Source of the DNA: Roseiarcus sp963822215
GTDB lineage: Bacteria; Pseudomonadota; Alphaproteobacteria; Rhizobiales; Beijerinckiaceae
Direction: 5' to 3'
NCBI GenBank assembly: GCA_963822215.1
Contig: CAWGGX010000010.1
Location: 682,001 to 746,000, forward strand
Length of the DNA stretch: 64,000 nt
Below the pieces are notes generated by a model. It made no database searches, was not told the origin of the DNA, and saw only the letters and a list, made by a program, of their open reading frames with translations. The translations under genes were made by a program, and so were the position numbers. Within the stretch, counting starts at the first letter, position 1. Each line of letters begins with the position of its first letter. Below, piece by piece: positions 43,273 through 52,887 of this stretch.

Positions 43273-43616
43273 TCAGGCTGGACCGAGGACCTCGTTCAGC
43301 AACGGAAAGCAGACCACGGCTTTGTTGAACCCTGCGTACACGCATATGAACAGCAGCAGTTCCTCGAGTTCTGCGCGGGTTGCGCCCTGTTTGATGGCCA
43401 TCTGGACGTGGCCACAAAGGGGTTGCCGGCTCCCACGTGGGCCTGATTGACCACATCCACGGCAAGGGCGATGAGCGCCTTGGTTTTTTGGTCGATGAGC
43501 GGAAGCCCCCACACCTCGCCGCCCACTCGGCTGATGAGATCGCCGTACTTCGGATTGATGGACCTGAGCCCGTGCTGCAGTTGCTCGTCGTCGAGCACCG
43601 CGTTCTGGTATGCCAT
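43273..43616 (-). pseudogene. Carboxymuconolactone decarboxylase family protein, frameshifted
   Basis: The N-terminal part (MAYQNAVLDDEQLQHGLRSI, IDQKTKALIALAVDVVNQAH) and the C-terminal part (GHVQMAIKQGATRAELEELL, LFICVYAGFNKAVVCFPLLN) form one ~114-residue AhpD/CMD-like alpha-helical protein, but in two different frames. The break lies near 43415-43430, after AGNP. The family's catalytic Cys pair is not present, so this was already of the decarboxylase-like rather than AhpD type. Confidence 0.75.
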
Positions 43617-43806
43617 GTTCGGTCCCCGAGATGGTTAATCGGCAATTGACACTAGGCCGGGATCAGTCGTCTGGCAACTTGGCAGCCACTCCCCTCTGGG
43701 CACTTTTTAGGTCGTGATGAGCTTCAGCGTCGATCGGACGCGAATAGGTCGCGGTATAACGACAGCGGCATGGTTGTCCACGCGGAGCCACTCGAACCAG
43801 ACGAAC

Positions 43807-44632
43807 GGCATCGTCAGGTTAACGAATTCGGAGTGGGCACGCGGCTAAGCAGCAGTGATGCCGACTGCCCGTGAGCCGCTCTATCGCCGCCATCGTTTCC
43901 CGCCGGAAGTCATCAGCTATCCAGTCTGGTTGTACTTCCGGTTTCCCTTGAGCCTGCGGATGGTCGAGGAGATGCTAGCGGCCCGCGGGATTTGCGTGAG
44001 CTACGAGACCGTGCGCCAGTGGGGAAAGAAGTTCGGCAAGGGGTTCGCCAAGCAGATCCGCGAGCGCGCGCCTGCTCGCGGCGATAAATGGCATCTCGAC
44101 GAAGTCGTTGTCTCGATCGCGGGCGAGAAGCATTGGCTGTGGCGCGCCGTCGATCAGAATGGCTTCGTGCTCGACGTCTTGGTCCAGCGCCGAAGAGACA
44201 CGCGCGCTGCGCAGCGGCTCATGAAGAAGCTCTTGAAATCCGCCGTCACGCCGCCACGCGTGATGATCACGGACAAGCTCCGTTCTTACGGCGCTGCAAC
44301 AGCGAAAATGGGCCTTCGCGTGGAACATCGCCAGCACAAGGGCCTGAACAATCGGGCGGAGAATTCTCATCAGCCGACGCGGCGGCGCGAGCGGATTATG
44401 AAGCGCTTCAAATCAGCTGGACAGGCACAACAGTTTCTGTCGGTTCACGATCAAGTCGCGAACCTCTTTCACGTCTCTTACCCTGAAACCGCCACCGCCG
44501 ACTTCCGCCGCGCTTTGCGCGAGCGAGCCTTTGCGACTTGGCGCGACGTCTCCAAGATCGCCGCGTTCTGACAAGAAGGACTTCGAACCGAAACCGCTAG
44601 CGCGTCCACCGCCCGCTCAAGTTGACGGTGCC
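43807..44632 (+). mobile_element. IS6-family insertion sequence, copy 1
   Basis: 826 bases with imperfect terminal inverted repeats (ggcatcgtcaggttaacg left; ggcaccgtcaacttgagcg right, reversed). Nearly identical to 56275-57100, which lies in the opposite orientation; I saw two substitutions in the left end and none in the protein. Flanking 8-mers (agacgaac and attgctcg) do not match, so there is no target duplication. Confidence 0.92.
43855..44571 (+). CDS. IS6-family transposase, copy 1
   Basis: 238 residues, identical to the product of copy 2. Contains the DDE core: KWHLDEVVVSIAGEKHWLWR (first Asp), PRVMITDKLRSYGAA (second Asp) and NNRAENSHQPTRRRE (Glu). GTG 43855 or ATG 43858 as start. 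IS6-type enzymes use replicative cointegrate formation, which fits two copies without target duplications. Confidence 0.93.
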   Translation: MMPTAREPLYRRHRFPPEVISYPVWLYFRFPLSLRMVEEMLAARGICVSYETVRQWGKKFGKGFAKQIRERAPARGDKWHLDEVVVSIAGEKHWLWRAVDQNGFVLDVLVQRRRDTRAAQRLMKKLLKSAVTPPRVMITDKLRSYGAATAKMGLRVEHRQHKGLNNRAENSHQPTRRRERIMKRFKSAGQAQQFLSVHDQVANLFHVSYPETATADFRRALRERAFATWRDVSKIAAF

Positions 44633-44716
44633 ATTGCTCGATCTGGGCGCTCCTTGCCTCCGCGCCCAAACCCTGAAAGGCTGCTCGTCTCGCTTTTCAC
44701 GCTTTGAATAACGACA

Positions 44717-47135
44717 ATGTCCGACACGCAGCAACTGCGCGAACTCATAGCCACCAGCGAAAATTGGCTTGCCGCGCGGATCATTCACTATGCCAAACAG
44801 CGTGGATACACGCCCTTCACCTCTACGCTCGAAGAGGCTTGGCTCGCGTCGATCCGCGGGCTCACGACGGCCCTGGTCGCCGCTCTCGATGACGGGCGTC
44901 TATCCTCGCCGGTCGAAGCGTCGTCGCACTATGCGCATGACCCGATCGCGCTCTATGGCATCGAAGCCGCGCGAAGGCACCGCACGCGGGGCGTGACACT
45001 CGGGCTTTTTCTCGGCCTGATGAAGAGTTATCGCGAAACCTATCAGGACCTTGCGGGCGGGCTTGAGGCCACTCCAGATGGGCGAGCCGACAACCGTCGG
45101 CTGATCGATAGGTTCTTCGATCGAATGGAGGTTGGCTTCTGTGATGAATGGTCGGGTAAGCCCGCCGACGAGCAGTTCGAGCAACTCAGAACGCAAAATC
45201 GCCTGATCACCAACGAAAAGAACAGGTATCTCACGATCTTCGAGAGCCTGAACGATCCGGTGATTCTGGTCGATGAGCACGCGAAGGTCGAAAACGCCAA
45301 CCACGCGGCGCTGATGCTCTTCGCCGGCGAAGCCACGCCGGGCGCAAGTTACTACGGCGGCGCGCACCTGCCGATCGAAGACATTCTCGGCGTCGAGGCG
45401 CTGGCCGAAGGAGAACTCGCTTTCGAGCGATTGCTGCCGACAAAGCTCGGCCCACGATGGTTCGAGATTAAAGTCCAGCGGATGCTCGACGTCAGCGATA
45501 AGTATCAAGGTGCAGTCGTCATCCTTAACGACGTCACCGAATACCGGCGCGCCCGCGAGGAAGCCGAACGAGCCAATAGGGCGAAAACGGCCTTCCTCGC
45601 GACGATGAGCCACGAAATCCGCACGCCCATCCACGGCATCCTTGGCTTGGCCGAGCTTCTTAGCCAGCGCGCCCTTTCCCCCGATAACCGCCGCTACGTC
45701 GAAGCGATCGCTCGGTCGGGTCAAATGTTGTCGTCGGTCGTGTCCGATATCCTCGACTATTCCAAGATCGAGGCCGGGGCGCTCGAGCTGAACGAGACCG
45801 AATTTTCCGTCTCCGCCGTGATCGAGGACGTATTCGAGCTGATGCTGCCGCTCGCGGCGCGCAAGCTCGATCTTCAGCTCGTTCTGGATTCGCCAGCGCT
45901 CCCGCCCGTCGTCGGAGATTCCGCAAAGCTCCGCCAGATCCTGCTCAACCTCATCGGCAACGCCGTCAAATTCACCGAACGAGGCGAAGTTCGGTTGATC
46001 GTCAGCGCGCGCGATGGCGGCGCTGACCGCATCTGGTTGAGTTTCGAGGTTCTCGACACAGGCATCGGCGTCGCCGCCGAGAGGCTGGAGGCGATTTTCG
46101 ACCCCTTTATGCAGTCCGACACCTCCGTCGCACGGCGCTTTGGCGGGAGCGGGCTGGGTCTCGCCATCTGCCGTCGCCTTGTCGAACGGCTGGGCGGCCA
46201 GATCTGGGCCCACAGCCGCCTCGGCGAGGGCAGCCGGTTCGGGTTTGTGGTGCCGTTCGCGCGGGCCTCGGCCAACAGACCGGCGAGGCGCGCCGAAATG
46301 TCGGCGGACCTTGTCGGAATGCCGCTGTCGCTCGACGTTCTCGTGGTCGAAGACAATGAGGTGAACGCGATGGTCGCCTGCGGGCTACTCGAGCGCGTCG
46401 GCCACCGTGCGACGTTGGCGTCGACCGGCGAGGCGGCGGTCGAGGAGGTCCGGGCTCGGGACTTCGACGTCGTTCTGATGGACCTAGAGACTTCCCGACA
46501 TCGATGGCGCCGAGGCGACGCGGCGAATTCGGGCGCTCGGTTCCCCGAAAAAGAGCCGCGTGCCCATCGTCGCGTTGTCGGCCCAGGTGATTGCGAGCGA
46601 CGTCGAAGCGTGTGTTCGCGCGGGCGTCGACGAGTTCCTCGGCAAACCTTTCCGCATGGATCGCCTTGAAGCGACGCTGAGGCGCGTCGTTCTGCGGCAT
46701 GCGCGCCGATACGGCTTGAAGCTACGGAAGTTTCGCCGGCCGGACGACCCTCCAGCGCCGGATCTGCAAAAAGACCCAATCGACGAAAGCGTGCTCGCCG
46801 AACACGTGAACGTGCTCGGCTTCGAGCAGACGAAGCGAATTGTCGCAGCTTTTGAGATCAGCGTCGCGACCGCGCCCGAGGACATCGAACGGCTGACGAG
46901 GACTGGAGAGCACGCCAAGCTCGCTGAGATCGCTCATCGCCTCAGGAGTTCGTCCCTGCATGTCGGGCTTCTTCAACTTTCGGACCGTGCGGCGACGGTC
47001 GAGCGGTTGGCGAAAACCGAAGACGACGATCTGGCGCCCGTCGCCAACGAACTGGCGGCGGGTTGCCGCCGAGGCCTTGCGGCGTTGAGGCGGGCCTTCG
47101 ATCGAATCGCCGAGGTTCAGCCCGCAAACACATAG
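44717..47135 (+). pseudogene. Soluble hybrid histidine kinase (TorS-like position), frameshifted
   Basis: The order is an N-terminal helical sensor (about 1-160, no transmembrane segment), PAS (about 165-280), HisKA with LATMSHEIRTPIHGILGLAE (His near 299), HATPase (about 400-515), receiver from VLVVEDNEVNAM with the phospho-Asp in VVLMDLE, then HPt with IAHRLRSSSLHVG. The frame breaks near 46485-46491 in the receiver, just after the phospho-Asp, where gagacttcccgac replaces an expected in-frame Glu-Met-Pro-Asp. The C-terminal half continues from PIVALSAQVIASDVEA. One extra base is enough, so it is a recent mutation or sequencing error. Domain order after PAS equals TorS, but the periplasmic sensor is absent. 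Confidence 0.82.
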
Positions 47136-47818
47136 CCGACCCCGTGCACCGTGATGATGCGCCGCGGGTTCGCCGGATCCTTTTCGATCTTGCGGCGGAG
47201 CCGCCCGACCAGCACGTCGACGGTCCGGTCCAGCGGGTCTCGGTCGCGGTGGCTGACATGATCGATGAGTCCGTCGCGGGTGAGGACTCGCCCCCGATTG
47301 GTGACGAAAGTGGCGAGGAGTTCGAATTCGGCGCGGGTCAGGCGCACCTCTTCGCCCTCGGGCGACGTCAATGTCCAGTGTGGAATATCGAGAGTCCAGC
47401 CGTCGAACCGCTTCCTGGGCTCGTCGGGCGAATTCGTTCGCGCGGCGGCGACGCGCCGGGCGAGATTCTTCGCCCGCGGCAGCAACTCCCTCATATTGTA
47501 GGGCTTCGTCACGTAGTCGTCGGCGCCGAGTTCGAGGGCGACGATGCGGTCGACGACGTCCTGTCGCCCGGTCACCATGATGATCCCAACCTCCGACTGA
47601 CGCCTTAACTCTCTGAGCAGCGAGAGGCCGTCCTCGTTCGGCAGGTTGATGTCGAGCATGACCACGTCGACGTCCCCGCGCGCAAAAACGCGCCGCATCT
47701 CCTCTCCATTCGCGACCTCGGAAACGCGGTGATTTTCGCGGCGCAGATAGGCCGCCAGCGTCTCCCGCCCAACTGGGTCATCCTCCACGACCAGAATGTG
47801 ATGGGACACTGTGTTCAC
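47117..47818 (-). CDS. torR: OmpR-family response regulator, TorR-like
   Basis: 233 residues. Receiver: ILVVEDDPVGRETLAAYLRR, phospho-Asp in DVVMLDINLPNEDG, MVTGRQDVVDR and DYVTKPYNMRELL (Lys). C-terminal winged helix: RAEFELLATFVTNRGRVLTR, VDVLVGRLRRKIEKDP, TVHGVGYVFAG. It overlaps the 3' end of the kinase gene by 19 bases on the opposite strand and is divergent from torC, as a regulator of the respiratory genes would be. The name is based on context plus family. Confidence 0.85.
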   Translation of the reverse strand: MNTVSHHILVVEDDPVGRETLAAYLRRENHRVSEVANGEEMRRVFARGDVDVVMLDINLPNEDGLSLLRELRRQSEVGIIMVTGRQDVVDRIVALELGADDYVTKPYNMRELLPRAKNLARRVAAARTNSPDEPRKRFDGWTLDIPHWTLTSPEGEEVRLTRAEFELLATFVTNRGRVLTRDGLIDHVSHRDRDPLDRTVDVLVGRLRRKIEKDPANPRRIITVHGVGYVFAG

Positions 47819-47845
47819 GCACGCCGGCTTCTCGTTCGAATCACG

Positions 47846-47865
47846 ACATTCATATCTGTTTACAA
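47846..47865 (+). promoter_or_regulatory. Tandem tor-box-like decamers in the torR-torC intergenic region
   Basis: ACATTCATAT followed directly by CTGTTTACAA. Each agrees at 7 of 10 positions with the E. coli tor box CTGTTCATAT (recalled from the literature). It sits in a short AT-rich island 28 bases from the torR start and 87 bases from the torC start. Confidence 0.45.
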
Positions 47866-47951
47866 TTTTCTATGCCACGTTCACGGCCGGCGCGAACGGG
47901 GTTTACGTTCGTGGGCCAGTTTCGCCCCGCTCGAGAAGCGGGAACTTCACT

Positions 47952-49142
47952 GTGTGGAATCCACTTGCCTGGGGGAGAAAGACCTGGACGCTGGTCGGGG
48001 TCGGCGCCCTTGGCGCGATCGCCGGAGTTGTCGCCTGGGGCGGGTTCAACACGGCCATGGAGGCAACCAACAGCATCGAGTTCTGCGTCTCCTGTCATGA
48101 AATGCGCGACACCGTCTACAAGGAGTACCAGACCTCCATCCACTACAAGAATCCGGCGGGTGTTCGGGCCGCGTGTCCGGACTGCCACGTCCCGAGCGAT
48201 TGGACCCCCAAGGTCATCCGGAAAGTCCAGGCGTCCAACGAGCTCTGGCACAAGATGCTCGGCACGATCGATACGCCGGAGAAGTTCCAGGCGGCCCGGG
48301 CCTCTCTCGCCAAAGACGTCTGGAAGACGATGAAGGACACTGACAGCCGCGAATGCCGCAACTGTCACTCCTTCGAAGCGATGGATTTCGCGCATCAGCG
48401 GCCGAGCGCCCAGCGGATGCAGCAAGCCTACAAAGAAGGCGGTCAAACCTGCATCGATTGCCACAAGGGCATCGCCCACAAGCTTCCCGACATGACCGCC
48501 GGCTTCAAGGGGATCCACGACGAACTGGCGAGCGATTCCAAGTCGCTGACGCCTGCAGTCGGCTCCACCCTGTACACGCTATCGACCAAGCCCTTCTGGC
48601 TCGACCGCCCGAAGAGCGAAGACGACGTCAGCAGCGGGAAACTCCTGCCTTTGACGCCGCTTGAGGTTCTCGACCGAGACGGCGCCTGGGTGAAGGTGAA
48701 GTTCGCCGGCTGGCAGCAGGAAGGCGCGGAGCGAATGGTCTACGCGGCGCAAGGAAAGCGCATCTTCGCCGCCGCGCTCGGCCCCGGCGCTATAGACAAA
48801 GTGGCGCATGGTCAGACGATGAAAGACCCCGACACGGACCAGCAGTGGACCGAAGCAAGTCTCGTCGGTTGGACGACAAGCGCTGACCTTGTCACGGATC
48901 GGTCGAAACTCTTCGATTATGGTGCCGAGATGTACAATGCAAGCTGCGGACTTTGCCATTCGCTGCCGCCAACAGGAAACTATTTGGCCAATGAGTGGAT
49001 TGGCAACTTGAACTCAATGAAGCGCAACATAGCGCTCGACGACGAACAATACCGGTTCCTCCAGAAGTTCGTGCAGTTGAACGCTCAAGACACCGGCGGC
49101 GCAAAAGACGCCAGCCAGAAAAACGGGGCAGGAAAGCAATGA
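47952..49142 (+). CDS. torC: Pentaheme c-type cytochrome TorC
   Basis: 396 residues from GTG 47952. One membrane anchor (LVGVGALGAIAGVVAWGGF) is followed by a NapC/NirT-type domain with four CxxCH sites: FCVSCHEMRD, ACPDCHVPSD, ECRNCHSFEA and TCIDCHKGIA. A C-terminal extension of ~170 residues carries a fifth (SCGLCHSLPPTGNY). That five-heme plan defines TorC, which takes electrons from the quinol pool in the inner membrane and passes them to periplasmic TorA. Its stop overlaps the torD start. Confidence 0.92.
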   Translation: MWNPLAWGRKTWTLVGVGALGAIAGVVAWGGFNTAMEATNSIEFCVSCHEMRDTVYKEYQTSIHYKNPAGVRAACPDCHVPSDWTPKVIRKVQASNELWHKMLGTIDTPEKFQAARASLAKDVWKTMKDTDSRECRNCHSFEAMDFAHQRPSAQRMQQAYKEGGQTCIDCHKGIAHKLPDMTAGFKGIHDELASDSKSLTPAVGSTLYTLSTKPFWLDRPKSEDDVSSGKLLPLTPLEVLDRDGAWVKVKFAGWQQEGAERMVYAAQGKRIFAAALGPGAIDKVAHGQTMKDPDTDQQWTEASLVGWTTSADLVTDRSKLFDYGAEMYNASCGLCHSLPPTGNYLANEWIGNLNSMKRNIALDDEQYRFLQKFVQLNAQDTGGAKDASQKNGAGKQ

Positions 49143-49795
49143 ATGACTTGTCGCCGTCCTTGCTGTTCGGCAGGCCATCGGCGCAAACTCTCGCGGACAG
49201 GCTGAATTGGCTGGCCGCCCTGTTCGCCGTCCCGCCGACTCCCGAATGCGTCGCCTCCTACCGGCGCGGGCCGGGGGCCGAAATGCTCTGCGACCTGGCC
49301 AAAGACCCGGGGCTTGCACATGGCGTGGCGCTGTTGCGCGAGGCGCTCGACACCGCCGCTGACGACACGACGGTCGCCGGTCAATTGGGGCGGAGCTTCG
49401 GCCTGCTTTTCGAGGGAATTGGCGGTCCCGACACCGTTCCGCCGTACGAATCCGCGTTTCGGCCAGGCGGAACCTGGCGACTCTTCCAGGCCCCGACCGC
49501 CGAAATGGACGCGCTGCTTGCCGAGCGCGACCTGTCGGTGTCGCCGGACAGCTCGATACCGGCCGATCATCTGGCGATCGAACTCGCGTTGACGGCCCAT
49601 GTCGCCGCCGCTGGCGACGAAGCCGCCGCCACCGCGATGTTCGAACGTCTCGCCGGATGGATTTCGGCCTTTGCCGACGCCTGCGTCGACGCAGACGGCG
49701 AAGGATTCTGGGCTGGGGCCGCGACCGTTCTCGCCGCGGTCGTGGCGAGCCAGAACCATCCCTTCAAAATCGCCGAAGAAGAAGCAAACGCATAA
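49139..49795 (+). CDS. torD: TorD-family chaperone for TorA
   Basis: 218 residues, all helical. GRSFGLLFEGIGGPDTVPPY and ESAFRPGGTW form the conserved TorD/DmsD core (Y/F-x-x-LF-G-GP--PPYES--), and VAASQNHPFKIAEEE-like residues end it. TorD binds the TorA signal peptide and folds the apoenzyme before Tat export. ATGA overlap with torC, 12 bases to torA. Confidence 0.9.
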   Translation: MNDLSPSLLFGRPSAQTLADRLNWLAALFAVPPTPECVASYRRGPGAEMLCDLAKDPGLAHGVALLREALDTAADDTTVAGQLGRSFGLLFEGIGGPDTVPPYESAFRPGGTWRLFQAPTAEMDALLAERDLSVSPDSSIPADHLAIELALTAHVAAAGDEAAATAMFERLAGWISAFADACVDADGEGFWAGAATVLAAVVASQNHPFKIAEEEANA

Positions 49796-49807
49796 AGGAG
49801 GTTTTCC

Positions 49808-52282
49808 ATGTCCGGGCTTTCCAACGACGAATTGCGCGCCGAACTCAGCCGACGTGCATTCCTGAGGTACGGCGCCGCGCTCGGCGCGCTCGGCTTCGCC
49901 GCACCGTCGCTCTTGATGAGCGGCGCACGGGCGGCGACGGCGCCGGACGGCGAGGTGCTGACCGGCTCCCACTGGGGCGCTTTCCGCGCCAAGGTCGAAG
50001 GCGGCCGCATGGTCTCGATAGCGCCCTGGGAGAAGGACCCGGCGCCGAGCCATCAATTGCCGGGCGTGCTGGATTCCGTCTATTCGCCGACCCGCATCAA
50101 ATATCCGATGGTGCGCCGCGCCTACCTCGAGAAGGGACCGGGCGCCGATCCCGACAGCCGCGGGACGGGCGATTTCGTGCGCGTTCCCTGGGACCAGGCC
50201 ATCGACCTCGTCGCCAAGGAACTGACCCGGGTCGAAAAGACCTACGGCCCGGCGGCGACTTTCGCCGGCTCGTACGGCTGGAAGAGCCCCGGCCGGCTGC
50301 ACAACTGCCAGAGCCTGCTCCGCCGGATGATGAACCTCAAGGGCAGCTTCGTGAACGCTTCGGGCGATTATTCGACCGGCGGCGCACAAATCATCCTCCC
50401 CCACGTGCTCGGGACGCTGGAAGTATACGAGCAGCAGACCGTCTGGCCGGTGGTCGTCGACAAAACCGAACTGATGGTGTTCTGGGGCGCCGATCCCGTG
50501 CTGACCAACCAGATCAGCTGGGTCATCGCGGACCACGGCGCCTACCCAGGCATGAAGGCGCTCAAGGACAAGGGCACGAAGGTCATCTGCATCGACCCTG
50601 TCAGGACCGCCACGGCCGAGTTCTTCGGCGCCGAATGGATCGCCCCGCGGCCGCAGACCGACGTCGCGCTCATGCTCGGCATCGCCCATACGCTGGTCGA
50701 CGAGAAGCTGGTCGACGAGATGTTCCTCAAGACCTACACGACCGGCTACGACAAATTCCTGCCTTACCTCATGGGCGAGACCGACAAGACTCCCAAGACC
50801 GCCGAGTGGGCGGCCGCGATCACGGATGTGCCGGCGGACACCATCAAGGATCTTGCGCATCGGTTCGCCAAGAACCGCACGATGCTGGCCGCGGGCTGGT
50901 CGCTGCAGCGGCAGCATTACGGCGAGCAGCGGCACTGGATGCTGGTGACGCTGGCGGCGATGCTCGGCCAGATCGGCCTGCCGGGTGGCGGCTTCGGCTT
51001 CTCCTATCACTACGCGAGCGGCGGCGCGCCCTCGGCCGAGGCTCCGGTGCTGACCGGCATCACAGACGGCGGCAAGGCCAAGGAAGGCGCGGCGTGGCTG
51101 ACCGAAAGCGGCGCGGCTTCGATCCCGGTGGCGCGGGTAGTCGACATGCTTCTGAACCCCGGCAAGGAATTCCACTTCAACGGAGTCATGGCCAAGTACC
51201 CCGATGTCAAGATGGCCTATTGGGTCGGCGGCAATCCGTTCGTTCATCATCAGGACCGCAACCGCATGGTCGCCGCCTGGAAGAAGCTCGATACCTTCAT
51301 CGTCCAGGACTTCCAGTGGACGCCGACTGCGCGCTTCGCCGACATCGTGCTGCCGGCGACGACGTCCTATGAGCGCAACGACGTCGAGAGCGTCGGCGAC
51401 TACGCGGGCTCGGCGATCATCGCGATGAAGAAGGTGATCGATCCGGTGTTCGAGAGTCGCAACGACTACGACATTTTCGCCGCGCTCGCCGCGAAGTTCG
51501 GCAAGGAAAAGGAGTTCACCGAGGGCAAGTCGGAGATGGATTGGATCCAGTCGTTCTACGATGCAGCCCTCACTCAGGCGAAGGCCAAGAAGATCCCGAT
51601 GCCGGAGTTCGACGCCTTCTGGAGCGGGTCCGGCGTCGTCGAATTCCCCGTCACCTCGGGCAAGGACTTTGTGCGCTACGCGAAGTTCCGCGAAGACCCG
51701 CTTCTCGAACCGCTCGGAACGCCGTCGGGCATGATCGAGATCTATTCGAAAAATATCGAGAAGATGGGATACGACGACTGCGGTCCCCATCCGATGTGGT
51801 ATGAGCCGGCGGAACGCCTCGGCGGTCCGACCACCAAGTACAAGCTGCACATCGCCGCGAGCCATCCGAAGTCCCGGCTCCATTCGCAACTTTGCGGCAC
51901 CAAGCTGCGCGAGACCTACGCGATCGCCGGTCACGAGCCTTGCTGGATCAATCCAAAAGACGCGGCGACGCGTGGAATCAGCGATGGCGACGTGGTGCGC
52001 GTTTACAATGACCGCGGCCAGGTTCTCGCTGGCGCCAAGGTGACGGAGGCGATGCGTCCCGGCGTGATCAGGGTCAACGAGGGCGGCTGGTATGATCCGA
52101 TCGAGCCCGGAAAGCCCGGGAGTCTGTGCAAGTACGGCGACGTCAACAATCTGAGCATGGATATCGGGTCATCCAAGCTCGCCCAGGGCAACTGTGGCCA
52201 TTCGATCGTCGGCGAAGTCGAGAAATACACTGGCCCTGCGGTTACGGTCGACGTCTTCGCGGCGCCCGCATCCGCCGTCTGA
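49808..52282 (+). CDS. torA: Trimethylamine-N-oxide (or S-oxide) reductase TorA
   Basis: 824 residues. Twin-arginine signal at the N-terminus: LSRRAFLRYGAALGALGF ending ARAA. The molybdopterin region has the serine ligand motif GSYGWKSPGRLHNCQ, characteristic of the DMSO/TMAO reductase group, and the later blocks VIADHGAYPGMKAL, GWSLQRQHYGEQRHW and GNPFVHHQDRNRM. The enzyme works in the periplasm and reduces TMAO, DMSO or related N/S-oxides using electrons from TorC. TorA and the stand-alone BisC/DorA enzymes cannot be separated by sequence reading alone, but torC and torD neighbours favour TorA/DorA. RBS aaaggaggt. Confidence 0.93.
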   Translation: MSGLSNDELRAELSRRAFLRYGAALGALGFAAPSLLMSGARAATAPDGEVLTGSHWGAFRAKVEGGRMVSIAPWEKDPAPSHQLPGVLDSVYSPTRIKYPMVRRAYLEKGPGADPDSRGTGDFVRVPWDQAIDLVAKELTRVEKTYGPAATFAGSYGWKSPGRLHNCQSLLRRMMNLKGSFVNASGDYSTGGAQIILPHVLGTLEVYEQQTVWPVVVDKTELMVFWGADPVLTNQISWVIADHGAYPGMKALKDKGTKVICIDPVRTATAEFFGAEWIAPRPQTDVALMLGIAHTLVDEKLVDEMFLKTYTTGYDKFLPYLMGETDKTPKTAEWAAAITDVPADTIKDLAHRFAKNRTMLAAGWSLQRQHYGEQRHWMLVTLAAMLGQIGLPGGGFGFSYHYASGGAPSAEAPVLTGITDGGKAKEGAAWLTESGAASIPVARVVDMLLNPGKEFHFNGVMAKYPDVKMAYWVGGNPFVHHQDRNRMVAAWKKLDTFIVQDFQWTPTARFADIVLPATTSYERNDVESVGDYAGSAIIAMKKVIDPVFESRNDYDIFAALAAKFGKEKEFTEGKSEMDWIQSFYDAALTQAKAKKIPMPEFDAFWSGSGVVEFPVTSGKDFVRYAKFREDPLLEPLGTPSGMIEIYSKNIEKMGYDDCGPHPMWYEPAERLGGPTTKYKLHIAASHPKSRLHSQLCGTKLRETYAIAGHEPCWINPKDAATRGISDGDVVRVYNDRGQVLAGAKVTEAMRPGVIRVNEGGWYDPIEPGKPGSLCKYGDVNNLSMDIGSSKLAQGNCGHSIVGEVEKYTGPAVTVDVFAAPASAV

Positions 52283-52318
52283 CCGGAAGAGAAACCGGAG
52301 CGCGGGCGCATCGCCCGG

Positions 52319-52352
52319 CGCTCCCGTTCGGGAGGGGACTCTCCCTCCCGGA
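52319..52352. terminator. Imperfect stem-loop after torA
   Basis: Near 52326-52350 cgttcgggagg can pair with cctcccggacg over about 10 bases, around a short loop. There is no T run. It may attenuate or stabilise the torA message before mobB rather than end it. Confidence 0.35.
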
Positions 52353-52374
52353 CGTCTTCGAAGCGAGTCCTTCC

Positions 52375-52887
52375 ATGCGAATGATCGGACTTGTCGGGCG
52401 CAGCGGATCGGGAAAGACGACCCTGATCGCCTCGCTGCTGCCGGCCCTCCGGAGACGCGGGCTCACGGTCTCGACGATCAAGCACGCGCACCACGGGTTC
52501 GACCTCGATCGACCGGGCAAAGACTCGTTCGTCCACCGGGAGGCGGGCGCGAGCGAGGTCATGCTTGTTTCCGACGCGCGCTGGGCGCTTATGCACGAAA
52601 TCCGCGACGCGCCGCAGCCCGCTCTCGAAGACCTCGTGGCGCGGCTCGATCCCGTCGATCTCGTGCTCATCGAGGGGTTCCACACGCATCGTCATGCGGC
52701 CATCGAAGTGCATCGTCCGAGCGAGGGCCATGCCTTGATGTGGCGGCCGGGGTCCGACATCATCGCCGTGGCCAGCGACGAACGGTTGCCGGCGGTTGCG
52801 ATCCCCGTCCTCGACTTGAACGACACGGAGGCGATTGCCGACTTCGTGCTGGCGAAGGCTGAAACTCATGTTCCTGCCCGGACTTGA
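52375..52887 (+). CDS. mobB: Molybdopterin-guanine dinucleotide biosynthesis protein MobB
   Basis: 170 residues. P-loop LVGRSGSGKTTLIASLLPAL near the start, TIKHAHHGFDLDRPGKDSF and DLVLIEGFHTHRHAAIEVHR are MobB landmarks. MobB assists the MobA step that makes bis-MGD, the cofactor of TorA. ATG 52375 (a second ATG at 52381 is equally possible). It ends 20 bases inside the next gene, showing coupling. Confidence 0.9.
   Translation: MRMIGLVGRSGSGKTTLIASLLPALRRRGLTVSTIKHAHHGFDLDRPGKDSFVHREAGASEVMLVSDARWALMHEIRDAPQPALEDLVARLDPVDLVLIEGFHTHRHAAIEVHRPSEGHALMWRPGSDIIAVASDERLPAVAIPVLDLNDTEAIADFVLAKAETHVPART

Noticed and set aside
43799..44640. Target-site duplication of IS6 copy 1
   Set aside because: Flanking 8-mers agacgaac and attgctcg differ, and no cross-match with the flanks of copy 2 was found either.
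49085..51934. 949-codon minus-strand frame opposite torD and torA
   Set aside because: Antisense shadow of torA, which has complete cofactor motifs and a Tat signal.
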